Source of the DNA: DALYCO01 sp964535545
GTDB lineage: Bacteria > Patescibacteriota > Minisyncoccia > Phycocordibacterales > UBA9973
Direction of reading: 5' to 3'
DNA: 6,874 bases
Assembly (NCBI GenBank): GCA_964535545.1
Contig: CAZHUT010000042.1
Location: forward strand, 1-6,874
Part shown: in pieces, positions 1-5,077 of the stretch
Numbering within the stretch: the stretch's first letter is position 1
Layout of the letters: the number at the start of each line of letters is the position of its first letter
Position numbers and translations under genes: made by a program
Notes under the pieces: model-generated
What the model was told of the DNA's origin: nothing
Database searches by the model: none
What the model saw: the letters and a program-made list of their open reading frames with translations, nothing else

Positions 1-1
1 G

Positions 2-886
2 GAATTGATCCACAACATCGCTTCAAACCACGAAGGTTACTCAGTGTTTGCCGTTGTTGGTGAACGAACTCGTGAATGTAACGACCTCTCGCACGAAATC
101 AAAGATTCAGGCGTTATCGACAAAGTAGCAATGGTCTTCGGACAGATGAATGAACCGCCAGGTGCTCGTGCGCGTGTGGCTCTCACAGGTCTTACAATGG
201 CAGAAAACTTCCGCGACAACGAAGGAAAAGACGTGCTCTTCTTCATCGACAACATCTTCCGATTTACTCAGGCAGGTTCTGAAGTATCTGCGCTCTTGGG
301 ACGTATCCCATCAGCCGTGGGTTACCAGCCAACGCTTGCATCAGAAATGGGAAACATGCAGGAACGCATCACTTCAACAACCAAAGGTTCAGTTACATCA
401 GTGCAGGCCGTCTACGTGCCAGCCGACGACTTGACTGACCCAGCTCCAGCGACAACATTCGCGCACTTGGACTCAACAGTGGTGTTGAACCGATCACTCT
501 CAGAACTTGGTATTTACCCAGCGGTAGATCCATTGGACTCATCATCAACAATCATGGATCCAAACATTGTTGGTAAGGAACACTACGAAGTAGCTCGTGA
601 AGTGCAGCGTGTCCTTCAGCGTTACAAGGACTTGCAAGACATCATTGCCATCCTCGGTATGGAAGAACTCTCACAGGAAGACAAAGCCCTCGTGGTTCGT
701 GCTCGAAAGATCCAGAAATTCCTTTCACAACCATTCTTCGTGGCAGAACAGTTCACAGGTGCTCCTGGCCAGTACGTGTCTCTTGCTGACACTATCCGCT
801 CATTCCGCGAAATCCTCGATGGTAAGCACGATGACAAACCAGAGCAGTCGTTCTATATGAAGGGTGCGATTGAGCAGGTACAGTAA
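2..886 (+). CDS. atpD: F1 ATP synthase subunit beta, C-terminal part (5' end outside window)
   Basis: Catalytic beta subunit of the membrane-bound F1Fo ATP synthase, which makes ATP from ADP and phosphate using the ion gradient. The frame is already open at base 2, so the coding region enters from the left; about 294 residues are present of a family length near 465-470. The P-loop lies upstream of the window. Visible landmarks, counting from the first codon here: the VGERTRE segment with the catalytic Glu at 21, QMNEPPGAR at 48-56, the Walker B segment LFFIDNIFRF with Asp at 83, then ALLGRIPSAVGYQP, YVPADDLTDPAP, IYPAVDPLDS, AILGMEEL and FLSQPFFVAEQFTG. The end matches the family. Odd: two normally invariant glycines beside the catalytic Glu are Val18 and Cys26 (see findings). 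It is followed by atpC, the usual order. The identification is certain. Confidence 0.98.
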   Translation, partial: ELIHNIASNHEGYSVFAVVGERTRECNDLSHEIKDSGVIDKVAMVFGQMNEPPGARARVALTGLTMAENFRDNEGKDVLFFIDNIFRFTQAGSEVSALLGRIPSAVGYQPTLASEMGNMQERITSTTKGSVTSVQAVYVPADDLTDPAPATTFAHLDSTVVLNRSLSELGIYPAVDPLDSSSTIMDPNIVGKEHYEVAREVQRVLQRYKDLQDIIAILGMEELSQEDKALVVRARKIQKFLSQPFFVAEQFTGAPGQYVSLADTIRSFREILDGKHDDKPEQSFYMKGAIEQVQ

Positions 887-905
887 ACAGAGATTAGTTA
901 CGAAC

Positions 906-976
906 GCCGAAGTGTCGGCACGTCTTGACGGGGTCGTGTGCGCTAAGACACAAAGCCCGGCAGGACATGCCGACAC
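906..976 (+). promoter_or_regulatory. Structured atpD-atpC spacer with strong inverted repeat
   Basis: Bases 912-924 pair with 964-976 in 12 of 13 positions (one C/A mismatch). Inside, GTGT 936-939 can pair with ACAC 948-951 and GGG 931-933 with CCC 956-958. A competing local hairpin is possible: GCCGA 906-910 with TCGGC 915-919 around a 4-base loop, which uses the same bases as the long stem. There is no T tract after it, so it does not look like a terminator. It ends directly against the GGAGG of atpC. A role in RNA stability, processing or translation of atpC is inference. Confidence 0.6.
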
Positions 977-981
977 GGAGG
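977..981 (+). promoter_or_regulatory. Putative Shine-Dalgarno of atpC, unusually distant
   Basis: GGAGG lies 16 bases before the ATG at 998, further than the usual 5-9, and begins on the base after the 912-976 stem ends. Stacking of the stem could affect its accessibility. An ATT codon in frame at 992 would give normal spacing, but ATT starts are rare and the family N-terminus fits the ATG. Confidence 0.45.
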
Positions 982-997
982 CACTAAACACATTAGT

Positions 998-1462
998 ATG
1001 GCAACAAAAAAGATACATCTGAAGATTGTCACTCCAGAACGAGTCATCCTCGAAGAACTTGTTGATCAAGTTTCTTTGCCGACGACAGAAGGGGAAATCA
1101 CTGTTTTGCCACATCACATTTCTTTGATTGCAAGCCTTAAATCTGGCGACATTGTTGCCATGAATGCCGGCGAATACATTCCGATGGCAGTAGTTGGCGG
1201 ATTCATCGAAATCAAGCCGACAGAAAACCCAGAACCGTCTGATGCCGCAACGCAGGTTGCAGTGCTCGCAGACTTTGCAGAACATGTTGCCGAACTTTCA
1301 GATGACGCAGTTGAGAAGGCAAAAGCAAAAGCAGCCGAACTCCAGGAATTGCAGAAGAAAGGGGAAGTGGTTGACTTTGAACACTTTGAAGCAGAACTCG
1401 AAAAGTCACTCAACCGAGTAAAGATTGCTGACAAGTGGCGCTCTAAAAAATATCGAAAATAG
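998..1462 (+). CDS. atpC: F1 ATP synthase subunit epsilon
   Basis: Central-stalk epsilon subunit of F1, which couples rotation to catalysis and can inhibit ATP hydrolysis. It has 154 residues, slightly longer than the common 130-140. The N-terminal beta-sandwich domain (about 1-85) shows the family pattern LKIVTPERVILEE, LPTTEGEITVLPHH and a GGFIEI strand. After an acidic linker, an Ala/Lys/Glu-rich helical region (about 105-154) matches the C-terminal helical hairpin and ends in a very basic tail, WRSKKYRK. It is the last gene of the ATP synthase operon here, 111 bases after atpD, with a terminator directly downstream. The ATG start matches the family N-terminus, although its Shine-Dalgarno is far away. 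The stop is TAG. Confidence 0.95.
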   Translation: MATKKIHLKIVTPERVILEELVDQVSLPTTEGEITVLPHHISLIASLKSGDIVAMNAGEYIPMAVVGGFIEIKPTENPEPSDAATQVAVLADFAEHVAELSDDAVEKAKAKAAELQELQKKGEVVDFEHFEAELEKSLNRVKIADKWRSKKYRK

Positions 1463-1475
1463 CAAAATAAAAAAG

Positions 1476-1498
1476 CGGGCTGAAAAGCTCGTTTTTTT
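1476..1498 (+). terminator. Intrinsic terminator of atp operon
   Basis: CGGGCT 1476-1481 pairs with AGCTCG 1486-1491 (one G-T pair) around a GAAA loop, followed by seven T at 1492-1498. It starts 14 bases after the atpC stop. The A run at 1464-1474 makes it potentially bidirectional. Confidence 0.85.
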
Positions 1499-1500
1499 GT

Positions 1501-1536
1501 AATAAAAACACGGGCCCCGGGGAAAAATAGGGCCCG
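1501..1536 (-). terminator. Intrinsic terminator of the minus-strand gene 1539-2400
   Basis: CGGGCCC 1511-1517 pairs perfectly with GGGCCCG 1530-1536 around a 12-base loop. Read leftward on the minus strand the stem is followed by TGTTTTTATT. It faces the atpC terminator, forming a convergent terminator pair. It lies 2 bases beyond the stop that appears if the minus gene is shifted by one base. Confidence 0.75.
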
Positions 1537-1538
1537 CT

Positions 1539-2400
1539 TTATAAAAAAATCTTCAATATTATCGAGCGACAATACGCAGACAACCTGTCCATACTGGCCT
1601 GTATAATCAGCTACTTCCCGAGTTTCTTTAATAACCACTCGAAACGTACAGTCTGCAATTTTGCCAGTACTGATGACATACACAAGTAGACTGTCATTAA
1701 ACGAAATCGAAATAGTATCCTTGGTTAGCGCATACAGTTTCTTGCCAATTCTCACCGAATCGCCATCAACTTTATCGTTATCAAAAATAAGTGCGGTTAG
1801 AGAAGTGTTTAGTACAGTCGAAGGCGCCTGACTTTTGGCTCCAATAAAATACCAGTAGCAGCTTTTTTTATCGCCAGCATTGTAGCCGCAGAAGATGAAT
1901 GGTAGATAATCAATATCCACTTTCGATGGCTGTTTGCGAATGATTGAAGTGTACTTCACGACATAGATCCGCGAAACTGATGTCGTGCCGTGCCCTGGTT
2001 TGTAGGACAGGCAATCCAGCGTGCCAAATTGGGTATTAATCCTAGCTTCAATTTCTCCGCCCGCTTCAACCGCAGAAAGATAGCCGTGGCGAAACTCGTA
2101 CACGTATGTGATACAAGTAAACGAAAATGTTGCGTAGAAATTTCTCTGCAGTTCTCTTACTTCCGAGGCATTTGAACTGGTGAGCATGCTGGCAAAATCA
2201 GGTATCTTATCAACGAGCGAGTCAACGAGTTTAAGCGGCTTGAAGTCATAACTTGCAAGCGTGTAGTCAATATCGGGCGGCAGTTTTGCCGTAGCCTGTG
2301 TAATTTGTGCCAAATTCTCAGCCGGGCGGCCGGGAAAGCACTTTTGTGAAGTAGTTATGAGGGGGAGAGCGGTAAAAAACAACAGTACGATGTTTTTCAT
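1539..2400 (-). CDS. Unrecognised exported protein; 3' end probably frameshifted
   Basis: I do not recognise the family. The N-terminus MKNIVLLFFTALPLITTSQK is a typical short signal peptide without a lipobox, so an exported soluble protein is likely. The mature part is mixed polar and aromatic, with scattered cysteines (for example CGYNAGDKKSCYWYF) and beta-rich stretches such as DTISISFNDSLLVYVIS. No membrane segment follows the signal. The unmodified frame has no stop before 1114: it runs through both terminators and antisense to atpC, becoming Ser/Ala-rich. If one T of the T7 run at 1543-1549 is skipped, the protein ends ...NIEDFL at a TAA (1539-1541) just before the terminator, giving 286 residues; I take this as the real end. 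It has its own TTGACA promoter. Start evidence: signal peptide, and AAGGAA at 2412-2417, rather far upstream. Confidence 0.65.
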
Positions 2401-2418
2401 GAGTATTGTATTTCCTTC

Positions 2419-2447
2419 ATTTAATAAAATAATAATACCTCTGTCAA
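2419..2447 (-). promoter_or_regulatory. Sigma70-type promoter of gene 1539-2400
   Basis: On the minus strand a perfect TTGACA (2442-2447) is followed by a 17-base spacer and TTAAAT (2419-2424, 4/6 to consensus). The predicted transcription start, about 7 bases on, lies near 2412, so the leader is only about a dozen bases and the AAGGAA at 2412-2417 may be partly outside the RNA. Confidence 0.65.
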
Positions 2448-2463
2448 TAGAGGCATGCGAAAT

Positions 2464-2494
2464 AAAAAATGCCGGTTGTATAAAACCGGCATTT
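2464..2494 (-). terminator. Intrinsic terminator of gene 2520-3062
   Basis: An 11-bp perfect stem, 2467-2477 with 2484-2494, has a 6-base loop. On the minus strand it runs into six T (2469-2464). It lies 26 bases beyond the TAG of the upstream minus gene and upstream of the next promoter, so the two minus genes are separate transcription units. A small extra hairpin (GGAAC 2507-2511 with GTTCC 2516-2520) precedes it. Confidence 0.88.
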
Positions 2495-2519
2495 GTAAAT
2501 ACTTTTGGAACTGTAGTTC

Positions 2520-3062
2520 CTAATTCTCAAATCGTTTCGTACGGGTACCGTCAGGCGTAGCTGCGGTAATTTCCAGCGTTTTAAGATCTATTACTTTAAC
2601 GGAAATGAATTTTACCGGGCAAAAGTCAGAACACTGCTGCCAGATTATTTTTTCGCCATTCAAGTACAAATCATGAGCGATGTAGCCGCTATTATTCAAT
2701 CCGCCTGTTTCCTGATGCTGCCACAGTTCAAACTTCAGCGTAGTACCATTAATTGTCACTCCGCTTTCCTGTATCAGCACAGGAGTGCTTGTTAGAGCAC
2801 GGTCATCGTTGTTGTCCTTAAAGTACACAGTGGCTTGTGCGCCTGCGGTTGTGCAAACAAATACAGCAAGCACCACTACCAGGTATTTCGCTTTTTCAAG
2901 CAATGTTGCGCCAGCGTTGTAGATGTTGAACATCAGCACCCACACAAACTGAACGAAGTGAAGAAAAAAGGCATGTAAGTCGGATTGGGTAAGTGGGGCG
3001 CTTGTTACTTGTTCGTAAAACACCTTGTTTCTTTCTTCTAATCTTTGTGCGAACGTTTTCAT
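2520..3062 (-). CDS. Unrecognised membrane-anchored or exported protein
   Basis: No family recognised. It has 180 residues. Residues 1-28 are charged and polar. Two hydrophobic stretches follow, about 31-46 (AFFLHFVQFVWVLMF) and about 58-72 (AKYLVVVLAVFVCTT), the second ending in AGAQA like a signal peptidase site. The rest (about 77-180) looks like a small beta-rich exported domain with a possible disulphide or metal pair, Cys144 and Cys148 (CSDFC). Two readings are possible: a two-segment membrane protein from the ATG at 3062, or a secreted protein starting at internal Met44. I prefer 3062 because GGAGG sits 9 bases upstream and the promoter fits. It is divergent from trhO and followed by a terminator. 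The next minus gene also encodes a small exported protein, but the two show no obvious similarity. Confidence 0.7.
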   Translation of the reverse strand: MKTFAQRLEERNKVFYEQVTSAPLTQSDLHAFFLHFVQFVWVLMFNIYNAGATLLEKAKYLVVVLAVFVCTTAGAQATVYFKDNNDDRALTSTPVLIQESGVTINGTTLKFELWQHQETGGLNNSGYIAHDLYLNGEKIIWQQCSDFCPVKFISVKVIDLKTLEITAATPDGTRTKRFEN

Positions 3063-3067
3063 ATATT

Positions 3068-3082
3068 CCGCCCTCCAAGCGG
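3068..3082 (-). promoter_or_regulatory. Shine-Dalgarno displayed in a hairpin loop
   Basis: On the minus strand CCGC (3082-3079) pairs with GCGG (3071-3068), and the 7-base loop TTGGAGG carries the GGAGG that serves the ATG at 3062, 9 bases on. A short GC stem with the ribosome site in the loop may keep it exposed or modulate it. Confidence 0.5.
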
Positions 3083-3108
3083 TCTTTTTTTAAGGTATGA
3101 ATTTATAT

Positions 3109-3137
3109 ATTAAACTACTTTTTAGACTACTCGTCAA
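3109..3137 (-). promoter_or_regulatory. Promoter of gene 2520-3062
   Basis: On the minus strand TTGACG (3132-3137), a 17-base spacer and TTTAAT (3109-3114): 5/6 and 5/6 to the sigma70 consensus. The start site would be near 3102, giving a leader of about 40 bases that contains the Shine-Dalgarno hairpin. Confidence 0.7.
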
Positions 3138-3141
3138 TATC

Positions 3142-3170
3142 TCGATAAAAGCCTAAAAATACGCTATAGT
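3142..3170 (+). promoter_or_regulatory. Promoter of trhO, giving a nearly leaderless mRNA
   Basis: TCGATA (3142-3147, 4/6) and TATAGT (3165-3170, 5/6) are separated by exactly 17 bases. The start site would fall near 3176-3178, only a few bases before the ATG at 3181. Its -35 lies 4 bases from the -35 of the opposite promoter, so the two may compete for polymerase. Confidence 0.6.
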
Positions 3171-3180
3171 ATGGCCTGTT

Positions 3181-4083
3181 ATGCAAAACGAGTACCAAAT
3201 ACTCCTATACTACAAATATGTGCAGATCGAGAACCCTGAGGTCGTTATGGCTGCTCAGCGGGCATTTTGCGAGGCTCTGGGCATGAAGGGACGCATCATT
3301 GTTGCCAAGGAAGGCATTAATGGCACGATCGAAGGAACCAAGGAGAATACTGAAAAATATATTGCGTGGATGGAGTCTCAGAAGCCATTCAGAAAAATTC
3401 ATTGGAAAAAGTCTGTTGGTAGCGGCGATTGTTTTCCGCGCCTGTCAGTGAAAGTGCGAAATGAAATCGTCTCGCTTCATCTCCACGAAAATGATTTTGA
3501 TCCAAACGACACTACTGGTGTACATTTGAAACCAGAAGAGTTGCAGAAGTGGTATGACACCAACAAAGAGTTTTATATTGTCGACATGCGCAATGATTAT
3601 GAGTTGCAGGTTGGCAAATTTGATAAAACTATTTTCCCGGGTTTGAAAAATTTCCGCGACTTGAAAGATCGTGTTTCTGAAATTGAAAACTTGAAAGACA
3701 AAACAGTGCTCACTGTTTGTACTGGTGGTGTCCGATGCGAAAAGGCTTCTGGCTTTTTGATGAAGCAAGGCTTCAAAGATGTGTATCAGCTTGATGGCGG
3801 CATGGTGACATACATGGAAAAGTTTCCGTCACAGCATTTCAAGGGCAGTCTGTATGTGTTCGATAAACGCAAAGTGATGACATTTGATGATCCAAACAAT
3901 CACGAAATCATCGGACGATGCGTAAAGTGTCAGACTCCGGCTGAACGATACGTAAACTGCGCATATCCGCAATGCCATGAGCACATGATCGTCTGTGAAT
4001 CATGCGATCCGGATCAAAATTGTTCGTATTGTGGTCCATCATGCGAGGCATTGCACAAAGCTTCACAAATGACGACTGCGTAG
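3181..4083 (+). CDS. trhO: tRNA uridine(34) hydroxylase, rhodanese family
   Basis: Oxygen-dependent hydroxylation of uridine at the tRNA wobble position, giving 5-hydroxyuridine; formerly YceA. It has 300 residues, against about 350 for the E. coli protein. The N-terminal domain (1-95) opens with the family pattern YQILLYYKYVQI and carries AKEGINGTIEG at 42-52. The rhodanese domain (about 115-220) shows YIVDMRNDYE and the active loop CTGGVRCEKA with catalytic Cys180. The C-terminal part has nine cysteines between 247 and 288 (RCVKC, NCAYPQC, VCESC, CSYCGPSC), the conserved Cys-rich tail and a possible metal site. The start matches the family N-terminus, but there is no Shine-Dalgarno and the promoter lies almost on the ATG, so translation may be leaderless. 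There is no clear terminator directly after the TAG; readthrough would end at 4249-4281. Confidence 0.95.
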   Translation: MQNEYQILLYYKYVQIENPEVVMAAQRAFCEALGMKGRIIVAKEGINGTIEGTKENTEKYIAWMESQKPFRKIHWKKSVGSGDCFPRLSVKVRNEIVSLHLHENDFDPNDTTGVHLKPEELQKWYDTNKEFYIVDMRNDYELQVGKFDKTIFPGLKNFRDLKDRVSEIENLKDKTVLTVCTGGVRCEKASGFLMKQGFKDVYQLDGGMVTYMEKFPSQHFKGSLYVFDKRKVMTFDDPNNHEIIGRCVKCQTPAERYVNCAYPQCHEHMIVCESCDPDQNCSYCGPSCEALHKASQMTTA

Positions 4084-4119
4084 TAAAAATCTTTTCCACA
4101 GGTTTGATGATAAAACTCT

Positions 4120-4146
4120 AGCGGAAATTAAACCGCTTAGTATAAT
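4120..4146 (+). promoter_or_regulatory. Consensus -10 of candidate ncRNA, with inverted repeat upstream
   Basis: A perfect TATAAT at 4141-4146, with no good -35 at 16-18 bases. Overlapping the spacer is a 5-bp inverted repeat, AGCGG 4120-4124 and CCGCT 4133-4137 around an 8-base A/T loop. This could be an operator or a weak hairpin after trhO. Confidence 0.5.
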
Positions 4147-4150
4147 AGTG

Positions 4151-4285
4151 GTAGGTCGATCTGGAATAGTATTGCAAAAGACTATTCAGAGAGGCATTGG
4201 CCTCCGCAAAGATCATAAGGCTCGCCAAGTCGACGTGGCTCCTTTACGAAAAAATCGCATGTCCTATCCATGCGATTTTTTCTTT
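4151..4285 (+). ncRNA. Candidate structured small RNA, family not recognised
   Basis: A compact non-coding transcript is predicted between TATAAT (4141-4146) and a strong terminator. GATCT 4158-4162 pairs with AGATC 4210-4214 and encloses two hairpins: GAATAGT 4164-4170 with ACTATTC 4181-4187 (10-base loop), and GAGGC 4191-4195 with GCCTC 4200-4204 (4-base loop), making a three-way junction. A third arm, AAGG 4217-4220/CCTT 4241-4244 and GCCA 4224-4227/TGGC 4236-4239, has a loop whose TCGAC (4230-4234) matches GTCGA (4155-4159), suggesting a pseudoknot or alternative pairing. Outer pairing GTA 4151-4153/TAC 4245-4247 may close the whole. It contains no convincing ORF and no plus-strand gene follows, so a riboswitch is unlikely. 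I see no SRP RNA core, tRNA T-arm or tmRNA tag. It could also be a trhO 3' UTR RNA. Confidence 0.5.
4249..4281 (+). terminator. Strong bidirectional intrinsic terminator
   Basis: A 13-bp perfect stem, 4249-4261 with 4269-4281, has a 7-base loop, an A run at its foot and a T run at its end. It ends the candidate RNA, and any trhO readthrough, on the plus strand. On the minus strand it can end recR transcription. Confidence 0.88.
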
Positions 4286-4304
4286 TGCCGCAAAGCGGCA
4301 AAAG
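4282..4304. repeat. Perfect 10-bp palindrome directly after the terminator
   Basis: CTTTTGCCGC 4282-4291 and GCGGCAAAAG 4295-4304 pair perfectly around AAA. It abuts the previous terminator with no gap. On the minus strand it lies in the recR 3' UTR. Confidence 0.75.
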
Positions 4305-4332
4305 ACCCTGCGTAGCCTCGGCGAAGCAGGGT
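4305..4332. repeat. GC-rich palindrome next to the previous one
   Basis: ACCCTGC 4305-4311 pairs with GCAGGGT 4326-4332 around a 14-base GC-rich loop. It touches the preceding palindrome. It resembles a dispersed extragenic palindromic element, but whether it recurs in the genome cannot be seen here. Confidence 0.6.
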
Positions 4333-4341
4333 TCTATTGTT

Positions 4342-4356
4342 ACCTGGAATAGTGTT
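4342..4356 (+). repeat. Partial copy of candidate ncRNA sequence
   Basis: The 10-mer CTGGAATAGT at 4344-4353 repeats 4161-4170 exactly, and 13 of 15 bases match between 4342-4356 and 4159-4173. A GAGAG...GC...GC pattern follows in both. The closing hairpin arm is missing in the second copy, so this may be a decayed duplicate of the RNA or a shared protein or RNA contact site. Confidence 0.4.
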
Positions 4357-4372
4357 CTCGGAGAGTGCTAGC

Positions 4373-4418
4373 GGTGTACTTTTCTCACTCCGCTCCGCTA
4401 CGCGAGAAAGAGCACACC
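4373..4418. repeat. Long imperfect hairpin in the recR downstream region
   Basis: GGTGT 4373-4377 pairs with ACACC 4414-4418, and TTTCTC 4381-4386 with GAGAAA 4404-4409, enclosing a GC-rich 17-base loop (CCGCTCCGCTACGC). Together with the palindromes at 4282-4332 it makes the minus-strand recR trailer highly structured. Bases 4419-4457 show nothing further. Confidence 0.6.
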
Positions 4419-4457
4419 TTCGCGCCATGAGCAGCTTGGTGTCATAATCCTAAAAAC

Positions 4458-5075
4458 TTATTTTCTGTTTTGCAAAGCGTAACCCAGAGTATCTTTATCC
4501 GAATACTCCAATTCCGAACCAGTAGATAACCCACGGCCCAGACTTGTGATTTTTACATCACTATTTTCGATAAGTGGAAGAATGATTTGTTTCAAATATG
4601 TATCGGTGTATTCACCTTGAGGTGAGAGCGAGAAGGCGAGGATGATTTCTTTGAGCGAGTTATCTTTTATATTTTGTTCAACTCTTTTTCGCAATTCTTT
4701 TAGGCGAGTGTGCTCGATGGTTTTTTCATCTGCGATTGGAATGGTGCTGCCGAAGACGAAGTACGCACCTTTGTAGGTGCCGCTGCGGCGGACTGCTTCA
4801 AGATCTGAATCTTTTTCAACAACAAGCAGTGAGCTCATGTTTGTCTTTGGATTGGCACAGATGTCACAGATTTGTGCGTCGCGCTTTTCGAAATATCTGA
4901 AGCAGAGCTGGCACTGCGAAATACTTTCGCGGATTGATTTGATTTGTTCTGAAAGTTCTCGGAGATATGCTGGATGTTTCGCCAACAAAAAATAGACGAA
5001 GCGCTTTGCCTGTCGTTCGCCGATACCTGGAAACTCCTTGAAGAGTTCTGCTAGTTTTTCAATATGTTCGCTCAT
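4458..5075 (-). CDS. recR: Recombination mediator protein RecR
   Basis: RecR acts in the RecFOR pathway, loading RecA on SSB-coated single-stranded gaps; it forms a ring around DNA. At 205 residues it has the normal length of about 200. Domains in order: helix-hairpin-helix near 8-28 (LFKEFPGIGERQAKRFVYFL), a C4 zinc finger with Cys55, Cys58, Cys70 and Cys73, a Toprim domain starting at LLVVEKDSDLEAV (about 83), the SPQGEYTDTYL segment, and the C-terminal RGLSTGSELEYSDKDTLGYAL that matches the family. It follows dnaB with a 2-base gap. GGAG at 5086-5089, inside the dnaB end, is 10 bases from the ATG, so the two are probably co-transcribed and translationally coupled. The stop is TAA. The segment SLSPQGE replaces the more usual NPTVEGE-like stretch; otherwise it is ordinary. 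Confidence 0.96.
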   Translation of the reverse strand: MSEHIEKLAELFKEFPGIGERQAKRFVYFLLAKHPAYLRELSEQIKSIRESISQCQLCFRYFEKRDAQICDICANPKTNMSSLLVVEKDSDLEAVRRSGTYKGAYFVFGSTIPIADEKTIEHTRLKELRKRVEQNIKDNSLKEIILAFSLSPQGEYTDTYLKQIILPLIENSDVKITSLGRGLSTGSELEYSDKDTLGYALQNRK

Positions 5076-5077
5076 AA

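Noticed and set aside
800..1285. 161-codon minus-strand open frame
   Set aside because: It overlaps atpD and atpC antisense and spans the structured spacer, with no signal or family pattern; it is a shadow of real genes.
1114..1538. Open minus-strand frame continuing antisense to atpC
   Set aside because: It crosses two terminators and becomes Ser/Ala-rich low-complexity sequence, as expected for the antisense of an Ala/Lys-rich helix gene. I treat it as a missing stop rather than real protein.
4092..4100. TTTTCCACA, one base from a DnaA box
   Set aside because: A single imperfect box without neighbours, an AT-rich unwinding region or nearby dnaA/dnaN does not support an origin.
4158..4170. 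GATCTGGAATA resembling the TPP riboswitch CTGGATAA segment
   Set aside because: The CUGAGA element and the rest of the TPP fold are absent, and no gene follows on this strand.
4151..4285. SRP RNA, tRNA or 6S RNA identity for the candidate RNA
   Set aside because: No GGAAG/AGCAG SRP core, no T-arm GTTCGA motif or cloverleaf, and no single long bulged hairpin as in 6S RNA. A divergent form cannot be fully excluded without a covariance search.
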